From assembly GCA_033239525.1 (NCBI GenBank), contig BSYO01000024.1, positions 2,508,128-2,572,127 on the forward strand: a DNA stretch of 64,000 bases, given 5' to 3'. This DNA is from Nepenthes gracilis (Eukaryota > Streptophyta > Magnoliopsida > Caryophyllales > Nepenthaceae). Of this stretch, positions 33,509 to 45,519 are shown one piece after another. A program made the position numbers and the translations under genes. Under the pieces are notes generated by a model, which saw nothing but the letters and a program-made list of their open reading frames with translations, did not search any database and was not told where the DNA came from. How positions within the stretch are numbered: the stretch's first letter is position 1; each line of letters begins with the position of its first letter.

Positions 33509-34513
33509 GGGGGGGGTGAAAGGGGAGAACTCAAATTATATGGGTAAAAATTTATAATTTTAGAAAGAGTTGTTTTGTAAGGGGTGTGATTGGATATTTA
33601 GCTGCAAACTGTGTTTAGTAGAATTATTTTTATATTATTGAGTTTTGATGTCGGGTTTGCTTTTGCTAATTGTATTGTCTGTTTTAGATAAGTTGTGGGA
33701 CGCATCTGGTCGTTAGTCCCATCATGTGTGATTTGTCGTTGAAAAATCATCTTAAATAAAAAATTAAAAATTTTTACTTATAAACAGAGTGTTACATCTC
33801 TATTGAATTAATGTAATATAATTCACTTGAACAAAATAACTCTTGGTGAATTGATTGTGTTCTGATATTGGGGGTGTCAGTATGAATCCTTGCGATGTCA
33901 TTACAAAATTTTGAGATTGGACATATTCCTGTTAAATATTAGCAATGCCTCTCGAGTAGACAGGAAAACCTTCTCATCGATGAGAAAAGAGATTAGATAT
34001 TGCATCCGTTGTTAAACACATATATAATCTCCGTATTTTGTATTTTATTTTGAAAAATTTAGAAAATTTAATATTATAAAGATAATAATTTTTTTAGTAT
34101 TTTTTTATCAGATGATGTTTATATTTACAAATCTTGATAATAACTAATTGAGGTTATTACTAAATTTCTCATAATAAATAAATTAATCTCCTTGGCCTCT
34201 ATATATGAAAAAATTATTACTTAGATAGCATGAGGACCCCATAATTTACATTCGCCAAATTATAGCCTAAACACACCACTCTTATACAGTGGCATGCCCT
34301 ATTTCCCCAACTAAGGGTGTACTCGATTATTAATATTTTGATGATTTTTTTATTTTTGCTTTTGGTTTTTACTTTGAGGCAAAAGGAAGAAAAAACCCAA
34401 CTTATAAAAATTAATTTCATAATGGCATAGGCATTATGATGGCAGAGGCAGCTCTCCTCTCACTACTTATGATGGCATAGGCATGAAAAGTTAAAAAAAA
34501 AAAAAACCTATTC
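33131..34513. other. Intergenic stretch with a T32-G9 homopolymer block
   Basis: Contains 32 T (33476-33507) followed directly by 9 G (33508-33516). Between 33190 and 33470 the composition is more balanced, but I recognise no gene, tRNA or element. The rest is AT-rich. Confidence 0.5.
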
Positions 34514-34702
34514 TCTCTCTCTCTCTTTCTAACATGAAACCCTCTCTCTCCCCCCACCCTCTCCCACTCCATGAAAGAGAGAGAGAGAGAGATAGAGAGG
34601 TGGAGAGAGAGAGAGACGGGGAAGGTAAGATACCAGTCTACAACTCTCAGGGCTTAAAAATTGGATTTTTGTTTATCTTTCAAGGTCCAAAGGGCAATCA
34701 TC

Positions 34703-34969
34703 ATGACTGCCCTGCTTCACCACCACCATCATCATTACCTCCTCACTCCTCTCCTTTTCAGCCACCAACTTCACAATCATCACCGTCACTATCACCACCA
34801 CCCGTTTCTGCAGCAACCACGCATCAGTCAAGAGGAAGAAGGAGATGATGATGCGAATCACTTCAGCCCCATAAATATCATCAAAAACAGTAAGAAGAAG
34901 AAGAAGAACAGTTTCGTTTGCTGTTGCCCTACTCGAGATCATATTTCAAATCCAATACGCTCCTTTTGA
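34703..34969 (+). CDS. Possible small His-rich protein gene (88 residues), unidentified
   Basis: The ATG at 34703 opens MTALLHHHHHHYLLTPL, then HNHHRHYHHHPFLQQP, an acidic EEEGDDD, KKKKKNSFVCCC and a stop at 34967-34969. Upstream are (CT)n and (GA)n tracts typical of plant 5' leaders (34514-34615) and a good donor/acceptor pair, GAAG|GTAAGA at 34625 and TATCTTTCAAG ending at 34684, which would make a 60 bp leader intron. An alternative unspliced frame from ATG 34534 gives 104 residues and would be an upstream ORF. The sequence to about 35280 looks like a 3' UTR. The His-rich stretch comes from a CAC/CAT microsatellite, so it could be chance. I do not recognise the protein. Confidence 0.35.
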   Translation: MTALLHHHHHHYLLTPLLFSHQLHNHHRHYHHHPFLQQPRISQEEEGDDDANHFSPINIIKNSKKKKKNSFVCCCPTRDHISNPIRSF

Positions 34970-35315
34970 GAGAGGGTTTCTTTGCCTGTCTTGCTGCTGC
35001 TGCTGTACTTCCGGGGAATCAAGCGTCTTGGTCCGATTAATTGCTTAATTAGATCAGATAATTAAGCAAATTATTACGTGTTTTTTTATATATATTTCTA
35101 CTGATTAAACCACTTTGATATCATATGGTTTTTGCTTGTTATTTCTGTCTATCTTTGTATCAGAAATACAGTACTTGATCTTATATGCTATGTGGGTATT
35201 ATTCCTTGTATCTGAACGTTTTGTATTTGAAGAGAACATTGTAATCCTTTGAGCCTTCCATTAATTAAATTTCCCCTTCTTTCTCTTTCCTTATCTATTA
35301 ATTACTATTACTATA

Positions 35316-35783
35316 TGATACACTCATAATTAAAAATAATCATTTTATTGATTACGTGACCACTATCTATGGTGATATAATAATTATTTGTGGTGTGGCA
35401 AATAACATTCAAAACTTGACTCTCAACCACAAAGTTGTAAAAGAAGAATTGAAAGATGGAGCTTCAATTAAGGATAAGCTGCCCTAAGGTACCCATTCGT
35501 GCCTTGGTCATCTATTTGCTTAGCTCTAGGAAGTTAATGTATAATTTTATATTTTAATTGTCTTATTTGTTCTAAATTATATAAATTAGGTCTAATTTAT
35601 ATGATTAACCATTATATATTTTATTACTTGTATCTTAGAGTTTTCTTAGAACTTTAATTTTGATTTGGTGGATTCCAAATCATGTGTTATTTTCTCGATT
35701 GTCAAATTATTTTTCTATGAACTAATTCAAAATTTTCTCTTATTCATCTTCTTTCAAGACTCTTTTGCTCATCCAATTGATAG
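35316..35783 (+). repeat. 5' LTR of the chromovirus-type element
   Basis: Starts TGATACACTC. It shares with 42579-43048 long blocks such as GTGTGGCAAATAACAT/GATATGGCAAGTAACAT, GGATAAGC.GCCCTA and AGGAAGTTAATGTATAAT. Divergence is high. The exact 3' end is estimated from the pairing of CCAATTGATAG with CCAATCGGAAT. Confidence 0.75.
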
Positions 35784-36640
35784 AAGTTGATACCAAAGTT
35801 ACAGTGAATCGTGGAATAGGATGATGGACTAATATCTTGGAGCACACCGAAAGAAAGGTAATCTTTGTAATGTCGAGATATCCTATTTAAGAATGCAATT
35901 CTAACAATTGTAATAACGTTTTGAGCACATGGAAGCTTGTGAGTAGTTGGAACATCTTGAGAATATGATTTGAAATCGACTAGTGAAGACGGTAATCCTT
36001 TTAATGGCAACTGCCACCCAATTGCTACAAAAGAGGATGTATCCATCCTTTCTTTTGGAAGAAAATCTTGACATTATTAAGAGTTACAAAGTTATAAAAT
36101 TGAGATTTTGGAGTTTCAAGGAAAGCTACAAATAGTAAGAATAAAATTTGTAGTTATTGAATTGAAGAAATATGCTTTCATATGGTGGAGAATATGCAAA
36201 GAAGATGAACTTTGAAAGGAATATGCAAAATTCAAATATGAAAAAAAAATAAAAGAAAAACTTAAAAAGAATTTTTTTCCTAAAAAGTTTTAAGTAAGAT
36301 TTATTTCTTAAATTACATAATTACTACTAGCGAGATTTGATGGATGATGAGTATACTCGTAAGCTCAAGCAACTCATGATTTATTGTGAGATGGTGAGAA
36401 CCTAAAGTGCAATCTATTGCTTAGTCCTTAGTAGACTTCAAAGGGAGATTTGGAGCGAGGAAAATTTATAACTATATTAGATCATTGAAAATGTTCAAAA
36501 GTTGGTCATAAAATGTAGAGAAACAACTTGAAGAAACATACAAAAGGGTTTTAACTAAACCAATCCATCTGATAGGTCTCTCAATCAACTGGCCTCAAGG
36601 TCCTAACTACTCGGCTCCCAAATAAATTGGCTCAACCAGG

Positions 36641-37240
36641 ATGAACCTAAACCAACTAGCTTTAGGGTCCCAATCATTTGGCACCAACTCAGAGAATCGA
36701 ACAGCTCCAAATTTGAGTCAATCTAAATCGGAAAGCACCTCTATTAGGTCTTATGAATGTCAAGAAATTGGCCATATTACTTCAAATTATTTGAACAGCT
36801 ATGAAGAAGAGCAAGTGGAAGAAGAACAAGTTGAGGAAAAACCTGACCAAGTGAAGGCCTTAGAAGACGTCGCTTATGCGAATGAAGGAGAATATCTTGT
36901 AATCCAATCTAGTCTTAAAATCAAGATTTTTCATAGAGATACATCTGATTAAAGCCGAAATAATATTTTTCATTCTCAGTTCACAGCATATGAAAATGTA
37001 TATAATCTTATTATAGATAGTAAAAGTTGTATTAATATAATGTCTACTACTATGGTAGACAAACTCAAATTACCAACGAAAGATCACCTAAACCCCTATA
37101 AAGTGTCATGGCTATGTTAAGGCAATGAGATAAGAGTAGACAAGAAGTATTTGGTTTCAATTTCAATCAGAAAAGGATATGAAGTTGAAATATTATGCGA
37201 CACCAAATCCATGGATGCTTACCATTTCCTTCTTGGATGA
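36641..37240 (+). pseudogene. gag C-terminus and protease remnant of the chromovirus-type element
   Basis: The frame at 36641-36952 contains SYECQEIGHITSNYLN, a zinc knuckle that has lost its first and last Cys (C-x2-C-x4-H-x4-C). After a stop at 36950 come protease-like IIDSKSCINIMSTTMVDKL (about 37010-37070) and VEILCDTKSMDAYHFLLG (about 37185-37235), known as the protease-to-RT linker in this group. Stops interrupt it. Confidence 0.7.
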
Positions 37241-37341
37241 CTTCGTCAATATAACTGAAGGTCCACCTATGATGGATTTGCTGATACAATGACTTCGTCA
37301 ATATAACTGAAGGTCCACCTATGATGGATTTGCTGACACAT
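37238..37341 (+). repeat. 52 bp tandem duplication inside the chromovirus-type pol
   Basis: Two nearly identical 52 bp units start TGACTTCGTCAATATAACTG at 37238 and 37290; they differ at about one or two bases. The duplication is much younger than the surrounding element and adds to the disruption of pol. Confidence 0.92.
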
Positions 37342-37483
37342 TTTATTATGAGAGAGGGAAAAAAGAATTACTTTGGCTTTTATATTATAGTAGAAAATTT
37401 CAAAGGCTACTAATGGAGAAAATGTACTTTTATCATCTTCAGATGTCGATTAATTTTTGAAAACAAATTGGAGACCCTTGTGA

Positions 37484-38925
37484 TCAAGATGGTAATACCC
37501 CAGTTAAATACCTGACCATTGTCCAACCTATTTTAAAAGAAATATTGGATGTTACTTCAAAGGATCTACCACTAGTTTTACCCTTACAAAATATCCAACA
37601 TTGTATAAATTTTGTCCTAGGACCGACATTTTTGAATAAAACAGCAAATTGGATAAATCCTAATAACCATGAGGGACTGTTATGGCAAATAGATGTGCTC
37701 TTATCAAAGGAAATAACTCGTAAAAGTATCAGTCTTTTGGCTACCCTTGTTTTACTTGTTTGAAAGAAAATACGGAGAATGTGCATTGATTGTGATACCC
37801 TCAACAAAATCACTATCAAGTACTGGTTCTCAATCCCTCTGTTGGACAATATTTTGGACCAACTTCATGGTATGACAATTTTTGTGAAGATTTATTTATG
37901 AAATGACTATCATTAAATTCAAATGAAGCCCGACAACAAGTGAAAAATTGCTTCGAAAATGTAGGAAGACATGTACAAGTGGATGGTCATGCCATTTGGA
38001 TTATCCAATGCACCATCTACTTCATGTGGTTCATAGATCATATCTTTAAATCTTTTATTAAAAGATTTGTAATAATATATTTTGATGATATTTTTGATTT
38101 TCAGCAATAATAAAGTGGCACACCAGCATCACCTCTAACAAACATTATCGCTTCTCTGGAAGCAACAACTCTATGCCAATTTGGCCAAGTGCTAATTCTT
38201 CTCTAATACTCTTGTTTTTTCTTTGGTTTGATGTCCCAAATTAGAGAATAGAGACGGATTCAATCAAGGTTGAAGTCATATTAAGTTAGTTGACGCTTAC
38301 TACTTTATCAGAAATCTAGAGTTTTTACAATTTGGCTTACTTTTACTAATGATTCATCAAGGATTTTAGCACAATAGCTGCTCTCATAACCCAATGCTTA
38401 AAGGGGAGATTGTTTAAATGGTTGGTGGAGGCAAATATGAGTTTAACTAGCTAAAATACCTTTTAATGACGGCATTAGTCTTGGTACTTTACGATTTCAA
38501 TAATGTGTTTGAATTCAATTGTGATGTCTATAGTACCAACATTGATTTAGTTTTTTGGAAAAGAATGAAGGCTCATTACATCTTTTGGTGAGAAGCTTAA
38601 CAAATTTTACAAAAAAAGTTACAACACTTATGATAAAGAACTATATATCATTGTACGAGCTCTGAAGTATTGGAGTCACTGTTTGTTACTATAAGAATTT
38701 ATTTTCTTCTCTAATCACGAGGGTACTAAAATCTATCAACAAACAATAAAAACTCAATTCAAAATATACCGTTTCATTTGGATTCTTTTAATCCTATGAT
38801 TTTCTCATCTAACGTAAATCTAGAATCTAAAATAAGGTGGCCATTGCCTTGAGTCGATGACACTCATTACTTTCTATTTTGCAAATTAAAATCATTAGAT
38901 TTAATTTAATATTTGATTTTTAAAT
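37484..38925 (+). pseudogene. RT and RNase H remnants of the chromovirus-type element
   Basis: Fragments in changing frames: MYKWMVMPFGLSNAPST (about 37970-38020) from RT, a damaged catalytic site read as Phe-Asp-Asp near 38075-38090, VLVLYDFNNVFEFNCDVYS (about 38470-38530) from RNase H, and HYFLFCKLKSLDL near 38870-38910 from the linker to integrase. Dozens of stops and shifts. Confidence 0.75.
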
Positions 38926-40375
38926 ATAAATTATGACATTAATAATGTGATATTTAAATTAATTTAAAAAATAATTATATAATAACAGTTTTTAAAAAAT
39001 TAAAAATTGAGAAATCAGGCCTAGTGCCTAATTAGTGCCTATCTCTACACTTGTGTGTGTTTAGTGCCTAGTTAGCGCCTATTTCCACACTTGTGTGTGT
39101 TTAGTGCCTATCCCCACACTCGTGTATGTCTCAGGTACAATAGGTGTGCTTGATATGTGCCTATGAGATAGTTGTGTGTGTTTTGTGCAGAATGATACAG
39201 TGAGTCACACTTGATGCGATGCTTATGTGCGGATCAGGTAGATTGAAAGTGATTAATGCATTCCACACTTGTGTGTTTAGTGCCTATCCCCACACTCGTG
39301 TATGTCTAAGGTACAATAGGTGTGCTTGATATGTGCCTATGAGATAGTTGTGTGTGTTTTGTGCAGAATGATACAGTGAGCCACACTTGATGCGATGCTT
39401 ATGTGCGGATCAGGTAGATTGAAAGTGATTAATGCATGCCTGATGTTGCACTTATGTGCCAATTGTGTTTATAAGCCATTTGGCGTAATTGTTTGGCCAT
39501 TTCGCAAGAGAAAACGGAGAAATAGAAGAGGAAAAGAAGAAGAAGAGAAAAAAGAGGAGGAAGGAGATTTTAAAACTTCTCAGAGTCAAATCTGTCGGAT
39601 CAAAGATTCAATACAAATATTTCTAAACCCGATTTTGATTTATTTCAAAATCCTTTCATGTTATTTTTATATTATATTTTTATTATATATGCGTGCCACA
39701 TTTTACCTCTCTATTTTAAATATTGTTGTATGTATATAATTTTTACCAAAGATTTTAAAATTTTATTTGATTTAATCGAACATTTGAGGGTTTTATTTTT
39801 CTTAGAATAATAAATATTTAAAAATATTATATTTATACATATAAAGTTGTACCAAAAATCACAAAATTTATACATTTAGCTTTATATATGGTATTCCATA
39901 TAAATATTTTCGAGTAAAACTCTATTTTCTCTCGATATGAGTTTATACTTTTTACATAAAGCAAAACATTTTGATATTTGTACTTTTTATAGAGTAAAAT
40001 ATTTTATATTTATAATTTTCCTATATATAGGAAAAGTTTTAAATATTTATTATATAATCCATCATTTGATATTTTATTGAGAATTATTATAAAAAATTAA
40101 ATAAAAATAATATATTCGAATACTTTAATATATCAGATATACTGAATGAATACTCCTATCATTCACGAGTGGTAAAATAAAGTGAGTTTTGACACTGTTA
40201 ATGGAAAAAAAATTTTAGGCAATCCACCTATGTGTCTAAATAGTATTTAGCCTAAGGTTACCGAAATTATATGTAACCATTCCTCAGGATTGTTATTTTG
40301 GTTCTTCATTCTCAAATTTTAATATGATTTGGATTTTTAGATTTTCACCTATATCATTTTTGATATTTTTAATTA
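38926..40375. other. Unidentified insertion within the chromovirus-type element, with a 176 bp duplication
   Basis: The polyprotein breaks near 38925 and resumes only near 41470; after removing the solo LTR, about 1.55 kb remains unexplained. It holds TAGTGCCTA/CACACTTGTGTGTG repeats, including two nearly identical 176 bp units (39085-39260 and 39263-39437), a GA-rich Glu/Lys-coding stretch (39505-39570) and AT-rich DNA. It could be another solo LTR, but I could not find TG/CA ends with a target duplication. Confidence 0.55.
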
Positions 40376-40380
40376 TTTGG

Positions 40381-41363
40381 TGATGGGGACGCTAGTACTC
40401 GGTTGGCTTACAAAGGAAGAAACGGCCCAAATCCAAAACGGCCCAATTCTACCTGGACGGTCAACGCTACCATTGACCGGATGAAGAGCAAGTGGGTGAG
40501 TAGGATGACCCATTAAAGTCTAGAACGGTCAACGCTTTCGTTGATCGGAGAGGTGGCCAGTAGACCTGTTGGAGCCCAAGGCACACGTGGCCAAAGCACT
40601 AATTGGTCTATATATCCATCTCAGAGTTACAACGGTCATCTATCCTAATTTTTTACATCTTTGAGAAGGCAAGTTTTACTATAACGATCACCTCCAGAAT
40701 TAGTACGTATTTTGAGACGAAGGCGCCAGAATCTGTGTGCTATCTATTGAAAATCCCAACAGTTACAAAATACAGAATAAAGGAGATTAATCTCTTGAAT
40801 CGTTGCAGTCAGAAAGGCGCTCATGCTTGCGCTAAGGAAGACAACAATCCTTAATAGAGTACGGGCATCCAAACCTTCTACATAAGAAAGGCAACCCAGA
40901 GCCATGACTATAAAAGGCCATTGAAGCTCTCTAGGAGGGGGTGAATACACTCTTGAATACGCTCCCAAACTCCCACAAAAAGCCTTCGAGTAATCTTGAG
41001 CTCTCAGAAGTTCTCTAATTCCCTCGAGCCTTCAAGCGTTTTCTCTCTCAGCTATCAGTTCCCAACGAACTTTGTACTGAGAGGTTCTCCTCCTCACTAG
41101 CAATCACATAAGTCACTCATCCTACAAGTGTATTTTCACCTACACAAACACTTATTAGCATTCATACTGCATCCACCTTATCATTTTAAAAGGTTGATTA
41201 CTGACTTGAACGTTAAAGTGTTTTCAGTGGGACCAAATTCCGCCGTCACCTGACCTCTTATTTAAAATTGCAGTATGTAGGACCCAAAGTTAAGTGAACG
41301 GAGACCGAAACCTGACAAACCATTCTACCCAAATCTATTCAAGTTTGGATTTAGGACATATCA
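40381..41363 (+). mobile_element. Solo LTR, Tat-type (S2)
   Basis: 983 bp, starting TGATGGGGACGC and ending TTAGGACATATCA, with perfect TTTGG duplications at 40376-40380 and 41364-41368. A CTATAAAAGGCC TATA-like box near 40909, a TGACTTGAACGTTAAAGTG motif near 41201 and a CCTGACCTCTTATTT block mark the Tat LTR type. An inverted W-box pair lies at 40459-40464 and 40473-40478. The closest relative in the window is 45982-46923. Confidence 0.92.
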
Positions 41364-41468
41364 TTTGGTCTTCGAAATATTTGCATGTTTTGGATATGAT
41401 ATTCAAATTTTTCTAACTTTAAATATTTGATCCTTTGGAATTATGATATTTGAATATTTGATTCTTTA

Positions 41469-42560
41469 GTCCACTTATGAAGTAATGTACGATTGGTCCG
41501 ACTAAACAATTTTTGCTTATTAACAACTATCTTTTTAAAGAAAATTGACTTTATATCTCTCAATGTTCCTTAGGAGAGGCCATTGTATAAGAAGTTCACA
41601 TGAGTAGATTAGCGGAACATTTTGATCTAGACAAAATCCTAACACTTGCACAAAAAAGGTTCATTTTGCTAAAGATAATTCGAGACATCTAGCAACTTGT
41701 GGATATGTCAGTATTGATTTTGTGCTCAGACTAATAAGGGCACAACAAAACATAGACTCTATCGTGGTAGTAATTGATAAGTTTTTTTCAAATGGCATAC
41801 TTTATTCCATATAACTGAACAATAGGTACTTTAAACATTACCAATTTATATTTTTGATAGAAAAAGAAGTTTCAAGGAGTTTAAAAAACGATTCTTCTAA
41901 TATAAGCTCCAAGTTTGTGGAACATTATTGGCGCACCTTGTGAAAGAAAATGGATAAATAATTTAAATTCAACATGTCCTTCCACCGGTAAATGGTAGGA
42001 CAAATAGAAGTTGTTAATTGGAGACTTAAAAATTTATTAAGAAGTATTGTTGGAAAGAATATCCGACGATGGGACTTAAGTCCTTTCACAAGTTAAGTTT
42101 GCCTTAATTGGTCCCAAAATCAATCTATGGGAAAAAGTCAATTTGATGTGGTTTAGAACAGTAATTCCATTAGCCTGATCGATATTATTTTAATTCTGCA
42201 ACCATTAACTTTTAGTAAAAATGCTGAAGTTCAAGCCCATCAAATCGAGAAGATGTATTTTGATATCGAATAATATATAATCAAGCAAACAGCTAAATAT
42301 AAAAATCTAACGAACAAATACTGACGAGGCTAAGAATTCAAGTAAGGTGATCTAATATGGGTTCACTTGTGAAAGGAATGGTTTTTTACTAAAAAAATTT
42401 CTAGATTTCATCCAAGCGTGGAGGAACCATTCAAGGTCCTTAAGAGGATTAGCAACAATGCATATGAAAATAGAACTTCTCGTGAAATATGGCATATACT
42501 CGATCTTTAATGTTGCCGATCTTCAATCATATTTTGAGGAAGATAATTTAAGGACGAGTT
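41469..42560 (+). pseudogene. Integrase remnant of the chromovirus-type element
   Basis: NNYLFKEN (about 41520) leads into SRLAEHFDLDKILTLAQKRF (about 41600-41660), then VSIDFVLRLIRAQQNIDSIVVVIDKF (41710-41785) from the catalytic core, FVEHYWRTL, GQIEVVNWRLKNLLRSIVGKNI (about 42000-42065) and SQNQSMGKSQFDVV (about 42115). The end FHPSVEEPFKVLKRI (about 42410) resembles the C-terminal chromovirus integrase. Many stops. Confidence 0.8.
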
Positions 42561-42578
42561 TTCTCAACCTAGGAAGAG

Positions 42579-43048
42579 TGATATAATTCTAACTGAATAT
42601 AATATTTTATTTATGATATGGTTATTATTTATAATAACATAATAATTGTTGGTGATATGGCAAGTAACATCGAAAGTTCAACCCTCAACTACTAAATTTT
42701 AAAGGAAGAATTGGATGATGAAGTCTCAATTAAAGATAAGCCTCCCTAGGGTGCCTCCCAAGGCCTTAGGCCACCCACTTGCTTATATCTAGGAAATTAA
42801 TGTATAATTATATATTTTTATTATTTTCTTTATTTTAATTTCTATAAATTAGGTCTAATTTATATTATTAATTACGATTATTATATTATCACTTATATTC
42901 TAGACTTTTATTTGAACTCTAAGTTTGACTTGTTAGAGTCCAAATCTTGTTCATTTTTCTCAATTGCTAACTTATTTTTTGATAAATTAATTTAGAATTT
43001 TTTCTTGTTTACTTTTTTTTAAAACTCTTCTACTTATCCAATCGGAAT
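42579..43048 (+). repeat. 3' LTR of the chromovirus-type element
   Basis: Starts TGATATAATTC straight after the purine-rich AGGAAGAG and pairs with 35316-35783. Its probable end is fixed by the CTATA that matches the pentamer before the 5' LTR. Confidence 0.75.
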
Positions 43049-43365
43049 CTATATATATAGGTGCATATATTGTAGATGGTGATTCTAATTTACAGGTTAT
43101 AAATTCAGACAATTGCTCTTCCTTATTTTAGAGTAAAAGCTAATATACATACAATTTTTCTCAAAACTTAAAACATGGATAACGATTATGCTTTTCTATC
43201 TTTCTTTTTTTTAATGAGTGCAAGTTTTGGAATTTTCATGCACATTTTGCTAGAGATTTTGTGTTCGTTTTTAATGGGTGTATGTTTTGAATTTTTGTAG
43301 AAACTTTGACGATATTGGCTAATTCTTCCAGAGTCTTGCCAGAAATTTTGTTTACTACTTGTCAA

Positions 43366-44930
43366 AGTCTTATCATTTTAACGATTATGATCATTTTAAA
43401 AGTTATAAATGATATAAATTAAAATAATATTTTTATATATCAATTTAATATTTAAAAAGATCATAATAAAATCCCTTAAAATTAGGATTTTTTCAATTCT
43501 ATTCGTACTGATTATAGTTATTCCTATGATTATATGATATAACAGATTAAAATGCCATTTGGGCTAAAAGTTATATTAAGTAACTAGCATTTTAACAATT
43601 ATTATCATTTTAATGATTATGATTATTTCAAAAGTGATAAATGATAGAAATTGAAATAATATTTTTCCTATATTAATTTAATATTTAAAAAGATCATAAT
43701 AAAATTTCTTCGAATTAGAATTTTTTCAATTCTATTCTTGCTGATTATAGTTGTTCCTATAATTATATGATATGACAGATAAAAATGCTATCTGGGCCAG
43801 AAGTTATATTAAGTAACTAGCATTTTAACGATTATGATCATTTTAAAAGTTATAAATGATATAAATTAAAATAATATTTTTATATATTGATTTAATCTTT
43901 AAAAATATCATAATAAAATTTCTTAAAATTAAGGTTTTTTCAATTCTATTCTTGGTAATTATAGTTGTTCCTATAATTATATGATATGACAGATAAAAAT
44001 GTCATATGGGCTAGAAGATATATTAAGTAACTAGTATTTTATTGATTATTATCATTTTAATGATTATGATCATTTTAAAAGTTATAAATGATATAAATTA
44101 AAATAATATTTTCATATATCGATTTAATCTTTAAAAAGATCATAATAAAATTTCTTAAAATTAGGGGTTTTTTTTAATTCTATTCTTGGTAATTATAGTT
44201 ATTTCTATGATTATATGATATGACAGATAAACATCCGGGTTAGAAGCTATATTAAGTAACTAAACATTTTAACGGTTATGATCATTTTAAAAGTTATAAA
44301 TGATATAAATTAAAATAATATTTTTTATATATTGCTTTAATCTTTAAAAATATCATAATGAAATTTCTTAAAATTAGGATTTTTTCAATTCTATTATTGG
44401 TAATTATAGTTGTCCCCATAATTATATGATATGACAGATAAAAATGTCATCTAGGCTAGAAGATATATTAAGTAACTAGTATTTTAACAATTATTGTCAT
44501 TTTAATGATTATGATTATATTAAAAGTGATAAATGATAAAAATTAAAATAATATTTTTTATATATCAATTTAATATTTAAAAAGATCATAATAAAATTTT
44601 TTAAAATTAGGAATTTTTTTAATTCTATTCTTACTGATTATAGTTATTCATATAATTATATGATATGACAGATAAAAATGACATATTGGCTAGAAGTTAT
44701 ATTAAGTAACTAGCATTTTAACGATTATGATCATTTTAAAAGCTATAAATGATAAAAATTAAAATAATATTTTCATATATCGATTTATTCTTTAAAAAGT
44801 TCATAATAAAATTTCTTAAAATTATGATTTTTTTAAATTCTATTTTTAATAATTGTAGTTGTTCCTATAATTATATGATATGACAGATAAACAGACCATC
44901 TGGGCTAGAAGCTACGTAAAGTAACTAGCA
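43366..44930 (+). repeat. AT-rich tandem array with alternating unit length
   Basis: About seven units. The marker TAACTAG (TAACTAA in one unit) falls at 43581, 43814, 44028, 44257, 44473, 44707 and 44922, giving spacings of 233, 214, 229, 216, 234 and 215 bp. Long units carry an extra AATTATTATCATTTTAATGA block; short ones have AACGATTATGATCATTTTA alone. Each unit also holds ATAATATTTTTATATAT, TATGATATGACAGATAAA and a CATCTGGGCTAGAAG-like block. There is no coding capacity. The alternation makes it a two-part higher-order repeat. Confidence 0.92.
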
Positions 44931-45519
44931 TTAATTAACTGTACACTATAGATTATATGTGATGGTACTAACTCATTTATTATAATGCAGCAAATGACTT
45001 GTTCTTCCATATTCATGTCATTAATTTCCATATGTTGCTAAGGGAGTCCTGCAATAATAGTGTTTTCACTCATCACTGGGAATCAATTGATCTGCTCTCA
45101 AGAAATTCTAATTAATCATAGCCAGCAATTCTATGATTCCATATGCTTTTTGTCTTTGAACATGACAGCAAGATTACTGCAACATGCTGCTGTTTCATCC
45201 AAGTATATGCTTAGGTAACCATGATTATGTTGTATGTTTTCGGCTCAACTCAAATCTCGAACATCCCGAGCATGGATTCGTATGTGTACGTCAGTGTCAT
45301 TCATGCTTAAAATTGTTATCGAGTTGATTTTATCAAGTGTAATGCTGTTTCGGTGTTCGTTTTAGGTTATAATATCGGAGTAAGACTGTATTTATCAGTT
45401 AAAATTGTTAATAATTCATTTATAATATACGAGTAAAATTGTGTTCATCAAGCCTTTCAATCTCACATGGATGCTCATAATGATGACCCTTTTTATGCAA
45501 TACTATTAGGGATTCGGGG

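Larger units (their letters stand above)
35316..43048 (+). mobile_element. Degenerate chromovirus-type Ty3/gypsy element with nested insertions
   Basis: Two similar repeats of about 470 bp, 35316-35783 (5' LTR) and 42579-43048 (3' LTR), bracket plus-strand gag, protease, RT, RNase H and integrase remnants in the right order. Possible CTATA duplications lie at 35311-35315 and 43049-43053. A mutated initiator-Met-tRNA primer site, TGATACCAAAG for TGGTATCAGAG, starts at 35788. Domain wording (MPFGLSNAPST, VSIDFVLRL, QTDGQ-like MVGQIEVVNWRL, LLRSIVGKNI) is that of chromoviruses. Two insertions sit between RNase H and integrase: an unidentified 38926-40375 piece and the solo LTR at 40381-41363. 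Stops are everywhere; this is the oldest recognisable element in the window. Confidence 0.82.

Noticed and set aside
35744..36046. A 100-codon minus-strand frame just inside the chromovirus-type 5' LTR
   Set aside because: Overlaps the primer-binding site and leader; probably chance.
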